Source: Minisyncoccota bacterium (lineage in GTDB: Bacteria; Patescibacteriota; Minisyncoccia; JAHIHE01; JAGLIN01). Taken from it: DNA of 36,286 nt. Each line of letters starts with the position of its first letter. Position 1 is the first letter of the stretch. Location: the NCBI GenBank assembly GCA_023143145.1, contig JAGLID010000002.1:1-36286 (forward strand). The letters run 5' to 3'. The notes beneath the pieces are model-generated. The model had not been told where the DNA came from. It did not search any database and was given only the letters and a program-made list of their open reading frames with translations. The translations under genes were made by a program, and so were the position numbers. This document shows, in pieces, positions 9,973-18,591 of this stretch.

Positions 9973-10668
9973 ATGACTAACAGAATAACAATAGGAAAAA
10001 TAAAAAATAGGTTTAAAATTATTGAAAATGAAATATCGCAACTCGTTGAGGATCAGTATGTTTTTGAAAAATATAAAGAATATATAAAAAACAGTGAAAA
10101 TGTTGATAAAGGAAGTGAATTTTTATTTTGGATTGCAAAGAACTATCAGATTTTGTCAGTAATAAATGTTTGTAAGCAGGTTGATGAAGATAGCAGGTCT
10201 GAAAGTTTGGTTAATCTGCTTAAAGATATTAAAAACAATAAAAAGTTATTTACTTTAAAATGGTATAGAAGACAGTGGAAGCCAGTCCCCATCGCTAAGA
10301 CTAATAAGAAAAATTCTCGTTTAAAAGAGGCTGAAGAATGTTTTAAAAAATTCGCAATAAAAAACAATAATTTAATCAGTAGTCAAAAAATAAATAAAGA
10401 TATTAAAGAAATTAAACAGGCAATATGTGGAGTAAGATTTGGCAAAGAAAGACAATCTGTTGAAAGTTTGAAAAAATATAGAAATAAAAGGGGGGCACAT
10501 TTTGCAAGTGGCAACAAGAAAGCAATCGTTCCTATGGAAAAATTGTTTGATGCGATTGATTTGCTGGAAAAAATAACAATCAAATATAATTTATTGCTTA
10601 ATCAAGCTGGGATGAATACCTTAAATATAGATGATTATATTGAGCTTGATAAAATTTTTAGAAAATAA
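9973..10668 (+). CDS. Putative HEPN-domain protein (AbiU2-like)
   Basis: 231 aa, alpha-helical. 'FWIAKNYQILSVINVCKQVDEDSRSESLVNLL' and 'SLKKYRNKRGAHFA' (HEPN-like R-x5-H) resemble AbiU2-family HEPN proteins. Starts 9 bp after the MTase stop codon. Confidence 0.6.
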   Translation: MTNRITIGKIKNRFKIIENEISQLVEDQYVFEKYKEYIKNSENVDKGSEFLFWIAKNYQILSVINVCKQVDEDSRSESLVNLLKDIKNNKKLFTLKWYRRQWKPVPIAKTNKKNSRLKEAEECFKKFAIKNNNLISSQKINKDIKEIKQAICGVRFGKERQSVESLKKYRNKRGAHFASGNKKAIVPMEKLFDAIDLLEKITIKYNLLLNQAGMNTLNIDDYIELDKIFRK

Positions 10669-10672
10669 TTTC

Positions 10673-10780
10673 ATGAACAAACAAAACAAAAACAATCAAA
10701 TCATCATCTACAACACCGAAGACGGCGGGACTAAGATTTCTTTGCGGGAACTGGTTTGTAACCAGTTCCCATGGTTTTGA
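10673..10780 (+). pseudogene. N-terminal fragment of RhuM-like (virulence RhuM family) protein, truncated at a REP hairpin
   Basis: ATG at 10673 gives MNKQNKNNQIIIYNTEDGGTKISLREL-VCNQFPWF*. 'IIIYNTEDGGTKISLRE' resembles RhuM N-termini. The reading frame then enters hairpin 10746-10770 and stops at 10778-10780. Confidence 0.5.
10746..10770. repeat. REP-like hairpin (family A)
   Basis: gggaactggtt-tgt-aaccagttccc, perfect 11-bp arms. Confidence 0.85.
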
Positions 10781-10818
10781 AATTTCAACAAGCTTTGCGA
10801 TTTTCAAAAACAAAAAGA

Positions 10819-10867
10819 GACGGGTTACAAACCCGTCCCCGCGAGAGAAACCCGTCCCCGCGAGAGA
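10819..10867. repeat. REP-like hairpin (family B) plus 19-bp tandem repeat
   Basis: gacgggtt-aca-aacccgtc at 10819-10837; aaacccgtccccgcgagag repeated with a 19-bp period at 10829-10847 and 10848-10866. Confidence 0.8.
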
Positions 10868-10886
10868 TTCTCAAAAACTTTTTCGC

Positions 10887-10913
10887 GGGAACTGATTTTT
10901 TCAACCAGTTCCC
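10887..10913. repeat. REP-like hairpin (family A, degenerate)
   Basis: gggaactga...aaccagttccc. Confidence 0.7.
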
Positions 10914-10945
10914 AATGTTTCCCAAGCAAATAGTTTTACAACATT

Positions 10946-11449
10946 ATGCCATCTATCAAAATCTCAAAAGAACTAAAAGCAGGAACATATTTTCTTACTT
11001 TCACTATAAAAAACTGGTATTATATCTTTGATAGACATAACAGATTTCAAATTCTCAGTGATTCAATTCAGTACTGTCAAAAAAATAAAGATTTAAAACT
11101 CTTTGTGTATGTTTTTATGTTGAACCATATCCATTTAATCGCTTCTTCCTCGGATATGATCGCTTTCGTCAGAGATTTTAAGAAATTCACTTCCAAAGAG
11201 ATACAGAAGAATATTATCGCCACTGAACCGAATATTTTAAGGTTATTTCGAGTTGGTGAAAATAAATATGAATTTTGGCAAAAAACAAATATGCCTAAAT
11301 TAATTGAATCAGAGAAGTATTTTTTTCAAAAAGCAAATTATATTCACGAAAATCCAATGAGGAAACAATATGTAGCAAATCCCAAACATTGGTATTGGTC
11401 TTCCGCCAATCCGCAAAGCGAGATAAAAACAGAAACTATTGATACTTAG
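10946..11449 (+). CDS. REP-associated tyrosine transposase (RAYT), Y1/IS200-like
   Basis: 'GTYFLTFTIKNW', 'VFMLNHIHLIA' (HUH motif HIH) and 'KANYIHENPMRKQYVANPKHWYWSSA' (catalytic Tyr region) are typical; flanked by REP hairpins. Confidence 0.9.
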   Translation: MPSIKISKELKAGTYFLTFTIKNWYYIFDRHNRFQILSDSIQYCQKNKDLKLFVYVFMLNHIHLIASSSDMIAFVRDFKKFTSKEIQKNIIATEPNILRLFRVGENKYEFWQKTNMPKLIESEKYFFQKANYIHENPMRKQYVANPKHWYWSSANPQSEIKTETIDT

Positions 11450-11456
11450 AAACATA

Positions 11457-11481
11457 GGGAACTGGTTATAAACCAGTTCCC
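11457..11481. repeat. REP-like hairpin (family A)
   Basis: gggaactggtt-ata-aaccagttccc, perfect 11-bp arms, just downstream of the RAYT gene. Confidence 0.85.
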
Positions 11482-11523
11482 GCGCGCGCGAGAAAAATCA
11501 ATAAATTTTAATTTAATAATAAT

Positions 11524-12693
11524 ATGGAAACAACTTTAAAAACTGACATCACTGTTAAGGATATTTGCGAAGGGTTTGTCTATAATGAACTTGAAGGCAA
11601 AGGTTTGTTCGGCTTGTCTGGCAAATTGACTATTCAACCAGAATATCAGCGCAACTATATTTACGCGTCTGACAATGGCAAAAAAGAAATGGCTGTCATT
11701 GAGTCAATTCTCAAAGAATACCCGATAGGATTAATCTATTTTAATAAAGTAAGTGAGAGCAATTTGGAAGTTTTGGACGGACAGCAACGCATCACCAGTC
11801 TCGGGCGATTTATAACTGACAAATTTGCTATCAAAGACGAAAACGGAATGGAGCAATATTTTAGCGGTATGGCAGAAGACAAGCAGAATAGAATTTTAAA
11901 TACTACTTTGCTTATTTACGAATGCGAAGGAAAAGAGAGCGAGATAAAAGAATGGTTTAAAACAATAAATATTGCTGGTGTTCCGCTTAATAATCAGGAA
12001 CTGCTTAATGCGGTATATTCCGGGCCGTTTGTGACGCTTGGCAAGGAAGAATTTAGCAATAGCCAAAACGCCAACATTCAAAAATGGAGCGCGTATATAA
12101 AAGGCAGCGCCAATCGGCAGGAATTTTTAGAACGCGCGCTGGATTGGGTAAGCAAAGGCAATATCGGCGACTATATGAGCCGCCATCGCTCTGACAAAAA
12201 TATCACCGAGTTAAAAACCTATTTCAACAGCGTGATTGATTGGGTTTCCAGTGTATTTAATGATGTAGAAAGCGAAATGCGCGGACTTGAATGGGGACGG
12301 CTTTACGAGGAATATCACAAGAAGGCGTATAATCCCGCGAAAGTGTCAGCTGAATTGCGAAAACTCTATGCCGATCCGTATGTAAAAAATCGCAAAGGAA
12401 TTTTTGAATATATTCTCGGCGGTTCCGTTGACACAAAATTGCTTGAAGTCAGAGTTTTTGACGAAGCGACAAAGAAAGCTGTTTATAAAACGCAAACAGC
12501 CAAAGCGGAGAAAAAAGGTAAATCAAACTGTTCACATTGCGCCATGGGGCATAATGCCAACAAGAATAAAATTTGGAGTTTCGGCGAAATGGACGCCGAC
12601 CATGTGACAGCTTGGAGTAAGGGTGGAGCTACAGATATAAAAAATTGTGAGATGTTATGCAAGACACATAATCGAGCAAAAGGAAATCGATAA
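11524..12693 (+). CDS. DUF262 (ParB/Srx-like, GmrSD-type) protein with C-terminal HNH endonuclease domain
   Basis: '[11 protein letters not shown]', '[17 protein letters not shown]' (DGQQR) and C-terminal '[53 protein letters not shown]' (HNH). Confidence 0.92.
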   Translation: METTLKTDITVKDICEGFVYNELEGKGLFGLSGKLTIQPEYQRNYIYASDNGKKEMAVIESILKEYPIGLIYFNKVSESNLEVLDGQQRITSLGRFITDKFAIKDENGMEQYFSGMAEDKQNRILNTTLLIYECEGKESEIKEWFKTINIAGVPLNNQELLNAVYSGPFVTLGKEEFSNSQNANIQKWSAYIKGSANRQEFLERALDWVSKGNIGDYMSRHRSDKNITELKTYFNSVIDWVSSVFNDVESEMRGLEWGRLYEEYHKKAYNPAKVSAELRKLYADPYVKNRKGIFEYILGGSVDTKLLEVRVFDEATKKAVYKTQTAKAEKKGKSNCSHCAMGHNANKNKIWSFGEMDADHVTAWSKGGATDIKNCEMLCKTHNRAKGNR

Positions 12694-12863
12694 ATAGAAG
12701 TTTTGGGGAAGGAGGAATTTACCCCCTTAATTCCCCTCCACTCTTTGCCCAATCTGCTTGCCGACAGACAAGAACGAAAAACCAAAATTTAATTCTTTTT
12801 AAGAGTAGCCCTGCTGGATTGCGGAGCTCCGAAAACAATTTTTTAAAACTCTAACATTGAATT

Positions 12864-14876
12864 ATGAAAAATAATTTAATCAAAAATTTCAAGCAACTTT
12901 CTAAAAACGATACCAAAATCGCTGGGGGGAAAGGAGCGTCTCTTGGAGAAATGACTCAAGCAAAAATTCCCGTGCCAGAAGGTTTTGTGATTCTTGCCAA
13001 TGCTTTTGAAAGATTCATCAAAGAAACAAATTTGGATGTCAAAATCGATGATACTTTGGATAAAGTAAATATCAAAAAAGTTCAGACTGTTGCATATGCT
13101 TCAAAAAAAATAAAGGCGATGTTTCTTTCTCGAGAAATGCCGGAAGACATCAAAATAGAAATTATAAGAAATTATAAGAAATTAGATTGTAAGTTTTTTG
13201 CAGTTCGTTCTTCTGCAACATCAGAAGATTCTGCTTCTGCCGCTTGGGCAGGACAATTAGACAGCTATCTCAACACAACAGAAAAAACGCTTATAGAAAA
13301 TGTAAAAAACTGCTGGGCTTCTTTGTTCACTCCAAGAGCTATTTTTTATAGATTCGAAAAGAAGCTGAGTAAAGATAAAATTTCCGTTGCAGTAGTTGTT
13401 CAAAAAATGGTGAAAAGCGAAAAATCTGGAATTGCTTTTTCTGTTCATCCCGTTACGCAAGACGAAAACCAAATAATTATCGAAGCTGGCTTTGGTTTGG
13501 GAGAGGCAATCGTTTCTGGCTCAATAACTCCAGACGCTTACATTATTAATAAACAAGGATTTAAGATTTTAGATATTGATATAAATGATCAGACAAAAGC
13601 ATTATACAAAAAATCAAAAGGCGGAAATGAATGGAAAGAATTAGGAGAAAAAGGAAAGAAACAAGTTTTAACAGAAAAGGAGATCATAGAACTTTCGAAG
13701 CTTATTGTAAAAATTGAAAAACATTATGGGTTTCCGTGTGATATAGAGTGGGCAAAAGAAAAAAGAGAATTCAATATTGTTCAGAGTAGACCAATTACAA
13801 CTCTACGAGAGAAAAAACCAAAAAATCAGCAAAAAGTATATAAAAAAATATTCAATCGTTATTTACCAATTTATGCCGCGGAATATAATTATATCGGAAA
13901 AACCGAAACAATTAAAAAAATAACGGGAGGCAGCGCAAACTTCCCACCACTTTATATAAATATTCCCGGCAAAGGTAATGATGTATATTATGATGAAGAA
14001 ATGTATGAATTGAGCTCAAAGAGGGCACTTGAATATTTTAAAGGAAATCCTCAGGAAATGAAAAAAATAAGCGATGATTACAAAAAGATTTGTGAGGCTA
14101 ATTTTGATTTTATTAAAAATGCCAAAGTTAAGGATATTAAAAAGCTTTTTAATCTTAATGCTAACTATATCAGTCCCATGATGACTATCCTGATACTTAT
14201 TGGTCGTGAAGAATTTGACAAAGAAATAAAAGGGGTTGCCCATATAGCAAAGAAGATTAGATATTGGAATGACAAAATTTTGTACGAAGTTGGACTAAAA
14301 ATTTTTGAATTGATAAATACAAAATTTTCTTGGTCTCAAAATTGTGATAAAGCTGATTATATAACGATAAAAGAATCCTTGGCATCCAAACCTATATCAC
14401 TTAAAGAAATTAACAAAAGAAAAAAATCGTGGATATTGCTTGAGGGTAAAAAATTATACACAGGCAATAAAATCGAAGATTTTTTATTAAAAAATAATAT
14501 CATTCTCAAAAAAGAAAAAATAATAGAAAATCTCGAAAATATACACGAAATCAAGGGGAATGTTGCGCGAAATGGTATTGCAAAAGGAAAAGTAAAAATA
14601 GTATTTACAATGGATGATTTGTTTAAGGTGCAAAAAGGAGATATAATTGTCTCCTCAATGACCGGACCTGATTTTATGATAGCTATAAAAAAATCAGCAG
14701 GAATAATTACTGACGAAGGAGGAATAACTTGTCACGCTGCAATTGTAAGTAGAGAATTAAAAATCCCGTGTATAATCGGAACAAAAATTGCAACACGACT
14801 ATTAAAAGATGGCATGGAAGTAGAAGTAGACGCTAACCAAGGAGTTGTTCGGATTATAGATAAAGTAAAGAAGTAA
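12864..14876 (+). CDS. PEP synthase / pyruvate phosphate dikinase-like (PPDK N-terminal ATP-grasp + PEP-utilising phosphohistidine domain)
   Basis: 'KNDTKIAGGKGASLGEMTQAKIPVPEGFVI', 'FFAVRSSATSEDSASAAWAGQLDSYLN', 'IEWAKEKREFNIVQSRPITTL' and 'DEGGITCHAAIVSRELKIPCIIGT'. No PEP-binding TIM barrel in the ORF. Confidence 0.88.
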   Translation: MKNNLIKNFKQLSKNDTKIAGGKGASLGEMTQAKIPVPEGFVILANAFERFIKETNLDVKIDDTLDKVNIKKVQTVAYASKKIKAMFLSREMPEDIKIEIIRNYKKLDCKFFAVRSSATSEDSASAAWAGQLDSYLNTTEKTLIENVKNCWASLFTPRAIFYRFEKKLSKDKISVAVVVQKMVKSEKSGIAFSVHPVTQDENQIIIEAGFGLGEAIVSGSITPDAYIINKQGFKILDIDINDQTKALYKKSKGGNEWKELGEKGKKQVLTEKEIIELSKLIVKIEKHYGFPCDIEWAKEKREFNIVQSRPITTLREKKPKNQQKVYKKIFNRYLPIYAAEYNYIGKTETIKKITGGSANFPPLYINIPGKGNDVYYDEEMYELSSKRALEYFKGNPQEMKKISDDYKKICEANFDFIKNAKVKDIKKLFNLNANYISPMMTILILIGREEFDKEIKGVAHIAKKIRYWNDKILYEVGLKIFELINTKFSWSQNCDKADYITIKESLASKPISLKEINKRKKSWILLEGKKLYTGNKIEDFLLKNNIILKKEKIIENLENIHEIKGNVARNGIAKGKVKIVFTMDDLFKVQKGDIIVSSMTGPDFMIAIKKSAGIITDEGGITCHAAIVSRELKIPCIIGTKIATRLLKDGMEVEVDANQGVVRIIDKVKK

Positions 14877-15011
14877 TACGTTTTGAAAAATGACGCTTCC
14901 ACCTTCGCCTTCAGCTTAGGAGCGCAGATACTCTTTGATTCCCTTCTGCCCTTCCCTCAAAACGAAATAATTAAAATTATTTTATTCTAAAATCTAACTT
15001 AATTCGACAAC

Positions 15012-15050
15012 AAAAAATACCCCTTTAATTTTTCATACGGGGTGTTTTTT
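15012..15050. terminator. Bidirectional Rho-independent terminator between convergent genes
   Basis: aaaaaatacccc...ggggtgtttttt hairpin with A/T tracts on both sides, between + strand dikinase and - strand HAD gene. Confidence 0.8.
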
Positions 15051-15194
15051 AATTTAAAAATAAGGCAAATGCTACATTTTTCGATTTTTTGCATAAATAC
15101 TAGAACACCGCCTAATTTTCTTTCACTTCTAGACGAATTCTGTCCAAAAGTTTCATTTATCGCTTTGTGGTATTCTTAATCTTCTATATATAAT

Positions 15195-15815
15195 TTAATT
15201 ATTTTTAATTATTTTTTTTAAATCCAGAATATTATCAATGATATAATCCGGATTATATTTTTTCAATTCTTCTCTTGATTGATAGCCATAGGTCAAAACA
15301 ATTATTTTTATTCCAGCAACCTTTCCAGCTTCTATGTCATGAACCATATCACCTACATAAATTGTTTCATCTAATTCAAACTTATTTATCTTCAATATTT
15401 TCTTTATGACTTTTGTCTTATCGTGAACATCAGCATATATTTCTCCAAAATAATCAACAATACCATAATCACTTGCTTCTATTACAATATTCTTTTTACT
15501 GCAAGAACTAACTATTATCATATTTAACTCTTGCTTATAAAAAGACTTAATAATTCTTTTTACACTAGGATAAAGTTTTGTATTCACTGTTTCTTGATAA
15601 GCGATACTATATAGCTTATCGACTTCTTGCTTAGAAAGATTTATAGAATACTTTTTATAAAAATTCATATACGGCAAAACAAACTCTTTTCTAAATTCAT
15701 TTTTAGAGATTGGTTTTCTCCCAAGTTTTTCAAACACAATAGCGACAGCATCATAAACCAAAGTAAAATCATCATTCAACGTTCCCGACCAGTCAAAGAT
15801 TATATTTTTTATCAT
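15195..15815 (-). CDS. HAD-superfamily hydrolase (phosphoglycolate phosphatase/phosphonatase-like)
   Basis: 'IKNIIFDWSGTLNDD' motif I, 'MIIVSSCSKKNIV' motif II, 'ETIYVGDMVHDIEAGKVAGIKIIVLTYGY' motif IV. Confidence 0.87.
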   Translation of the reverse strand: MIKNIIFDWSGTLNDDFTLVYDAVAIVFEKLGRKPISKNEFRKEFVLPYMNFYKKYSINLSKQEVDKLYSIAYQETVNTKLYPSVKRIIKSFYKQELNMIIVSSCSKKNIVIEASDYGIVDYFGEIYADVHDKTKVIKKILKINKFELDETIYVGDMVHDIEAGKVAGIKIIVLTYGYQSREELKKYNPDYIIDNILDLKKIIKNN

Positions 15816-15840
15816 AATTATTTTGTAATATTTTGAAAAA

Positions 15841-18306
15841 TTACATCCTCACCAACCCTTCAAATCCTTCTAACGCAGTTTTTATGGTTTTCAAAGAAAC
15901 ATCAATCACGCCTTTTTTATAAATTTTCTTACACGCAACCGCGTTCCATTTTATTTCTGCCATCGCTTGTTCAATTACGGTAATTCTGAAAATTTCCATA
16001 AACCTATTCTTTTCTTTTGCGGAAAGACTTTCCAGAAATTCTTTCAATAATTTTGAACGCCATTCTGGATATCTCCAAGTTTGAACCCAAAGATGCGTCA
16101 AATCTGCCGCGATATTATCAATACGAACTGAGTCCCAATCAGAAAGATAAATTTTTCCATTTTTTCCAGAAACGATTTGATTAGCAAGGGTAAAATCACC
16201 TTGAGCAATTACAAAATCTTCGTCTAATGTTTTTTTGTTTTTCAGAAGTAACTCATAAACACTCTCGAAATCTATTTTTCCACTTCCAACTTTTTGCTTT
16301 TGGTAATATTCAACCGTATTGAAATAATCCGCATATCCTCTTTTTACTATATATTTTATTACCCCGTTTTTTTCCACTTCTTTTATAAACTCGTCAGACA
16401 CGCTTTGCAAATTTCTCAAATTTTCAACAGAGCCTTTGACGTAGATATCTTTTTCATGTTTTTTGGGCATATCATAAAAGTCTCCCAGAATATCTCCTTC
16501 AATATATTTATAAGAATACCATTCTGGAATATCATTTAAAGACCCTCCTAGAAATCCTGTAAAATTAACTTTGCTTGATATTTTTTTGTTTTCAGTCATT
16601 ATTCTTGAAATTTCCATTCCCTTTTCAATCCCAGAAATATAACCTTTATTCGCTGTAATTCTCGCTTTCAAAAATATTTTCTGATCACCTTTCATAACAC
16701 TATGAGCATAATAGTTTTTTTGCTTTTTAACAAAATGGCTAACTGGTTTCGTAATTTTGAAACCTCTTTTCACAGCAAGCTTTTTTATTTTTTCATTAAT
16801 GTCCTTAATTGTATTGTACATAAAATTTTTTCCCCTTTTAGAATTTATCGCTTTTTTATAAAGTATTGCATATTTTTTAGCTGGAACCTCCCAAGAAAAA
16901 GATTCTTGCATCCCTTTTTTAATCAAGTCTCGCCACTGATCTTTATATTTATATGTTTCCAGCGCTCTGACAATCGCGACAAGAAGATCATTGGGATCAT
17001 AAGTTTTAAACACGAATCCGTTTCCATTTTTTGTTTGTGGATTATAATTTATAATTGTATCTGACAATCCTCCAGTCTCCCGAACAATTGGAATTGATCC
17101 ATATCTGAGACTTATCATTTGACCTAATCCGCAAGGCTCAAAACGAGATGGCATTAAAAACATATCTGAACCAGCATAAACTCTTGTTATCATTTTAGTT
17201 TCAAATTTCAAATGAGCTACAACTTTTTTCGGATTCTTTTTACTTAATTTTTTAAATATTTTTTTATAATAAGGGTCTGCACTGCCAATTAAAATCAATT
17301 GCATATTAAGCCTTAAAAGAGAATCTATAATCTCTAAAATCAAATCAAATCCTTTCTGTTCCGTTATCCTTGTTGCCATTGCAATCAAAGGAATATCATC
17401 ATCAACTTCAAGACCGAACTCTTCCTGAAGTTTCATTTTGTTGATAACTTTTTTTTCAAGAGAATTGTAATCATAATTTTTCCAAAGACCAGGATCAGCT
17501 TGTGGATTATATTCTTTATAATCAATGCCATTTATTATCCCAAAAAAACTTTTCTCTTGATGCTTTATTGCCAGGATATCATAAAGATCCTGCCCAAACT
17601 TTTTTTGAATTACTTCTTCAGCATATTTTTCGCTGACAGTGTTTATTATGTCCGCACTCAATATTCCTCTTTTTGTAAAATTAACTCTGTCAATTTTATA
17701 TTTATCCTTGAAGCCAGGCAACTCGCTCACGCCATCATCCTGCTCTTTCTTGTCAATTTCCCACCAATTCTTTCCGAACTGAAAAGTGAGATTATGGATC
17801 GTAAAAAGAGTTTTCGTTTTTTTAAAAAGTTCTTCTTTGCTAAATTTGGTTTTAAGCAAATACGGAATCAATCCATTGTGCCAGTCATTGCAATGTATTA
17901 TATCGGGAACCCAACCATTCATATTTCTAATCGCTTCAAAAACTGCGTAATTAAAAAACATAAAACGCTGGTTCTCGTCTTTATATCCATATATCTTGTT
18001 TCTTCCTCCAAAATATTTAAATTTGTCTATAAAACAAACTGGCAGTTCCTTGGTCAAATTACCTTTTTTTATCCTGAAATTTATATTATTGTTTTTTGTA
18101 ATTTTTACTTTTAAATCATCTTTTACAAGTTTTATGTTATGTTTTTTCTCATCTATAACTCCGTGCCTTGGCATAATAATTCTGACATCATGGCCCACTT
18201 TTGAAAGCGCTTTAGGTAAAGACCTTGAAACATCACCAAGACCGCCCGCTTTTGAAAAAGGAGACAGGTCTGTAGTCACAAAAAGTATTTTGAGCGGTTG
18301 TGGCAT
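15841..18306 (-). CDS. Glycogen/starch synthase (GT5) fused to a C-terminal APH/maltokinase-like kinase domain
   Basis: N-terminal 'PFSKAGGLGDVSRSLPKAL', 'IIHCNDWHNGLIP' and 'MPSRFEPCGLGQMISLRYGSIPIVRETGGLSDTI' are typical GlgA. C-terminal ~330 aa has 'DFVIAQGDFTLANQIVSGKNGKIYLSDWDSVRIDNIAADLTHLW' (APH-fold kinase motifs). Confidence 0.88.
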   Translation of the reverse strand: MPQPLKILFVTTDLSPFSKAGGLGDVSRSLPKALSKVGHDVRIIMPRHGVIDEKKHNIKLVKDDLKVKITKNNNINFRIKKGNLTKELPVCFIDKFKYFGGRNKIYGYKDENQRFMFFNYAVFEAIRNMNGWVPDIIHCNDWHNGLIPYLLKTKFSKEELFKKTKTLFTIHNLTFQFGKNWWEIDKKEQDDGVSELPGFKDKYKIDRVNFTKRGILSADIINTVSEKYAEEVIQKKFGQDLYDILAIKHQEKSFFGIINGIDYKEYNPQADPGLWKNYDYNSLEKKVINKMKLQEEFGLEVDDDIPLIAMATRITEQKGFDLILEIIDSLLRLNMQLILIGSADPYYKKIFKKLSKKNPKKVVAHLKFETKMITRVYAGSDMFLMPSRFEPCGLGQMISLRYGSIPIVRETGGLSDTIINYNPQTKNGNGFVFKTYDPNDLLVAIVRALETYKYKDQWRDLIKKGMQESFSWEVPAKKYAILYKKAINSKRGKNFMYNTIKDINEKIKKLAVKRGFKITKPVSHFVKKQKNYYAHSVMKGDQKIFLKARITANKGYISGIEKGMEISRIMTENKKISSKVNFTGFLGGSLNDIPEWYSYKYIEGDILGDFYDMPKKHEKDIYVKGSVENLRNLQSVSDEFIKEVEKNGVIKYIVKRGYADYFNTVEYYQKQKVGSGKIDFESVYELLLKNKKTLDEDFVIAQGDFTLANQIVSGKNGKIYLSDWDSVRIDNIAADLTHLWVQTWRYPEWRSKLLKEFLESLSAKEKNRFMEIFRITVIEQAMAEIKWNAVACKKIYKKGVIDVSLKTIKTALEGFEGLVRM

Positions 18307-18591
18307 AAAATTGATTTTATATAAAAATATTACTTTTAATTATTAAGCTCGCAATTCTAAGTTAAGCTCAAAATAATACGAAAATTTAGAATATCACTCC
18401 TATATATTCTAAGACAAATTATTTGCATAATAAATTAACCAGAAAACGCACATCTGATTACATTATAGCTTAAATATTGAAATTTTGGAACAGTTTTAAT
18501 TATGTAAACGATTTAGTTTATTTGAATTATAGCTCCATCTCTGTACTTATATTTCTTTTTCTTAATTAACATATTTTTTTCCATTTAGTCC

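Noticed and set aside
10771-11031. 86-aa + strand ORF MVLKFQQALRFSKTKRDGLQTRPRERNPSPREI...
   Set aside because: Runs through the REP hairpins and overlaps the RAYT start in another frame; an artefact of the repeat sequence.
12715-12850. Hairpin-like segments (ggaggaatt...aattcccctcc; cggagctccg) downstream of the DUF262-HNH gene
   Set aside because: Imperfect or loopless and without a clear U-tract; possibly a terminator, but too weak to call.
17500-18114. 204-aa + strand ORF inside glgA
   Set aside because: Antisense to conserved GlgA sequence; Phe/Ile/Lys-rich shadow ORF.
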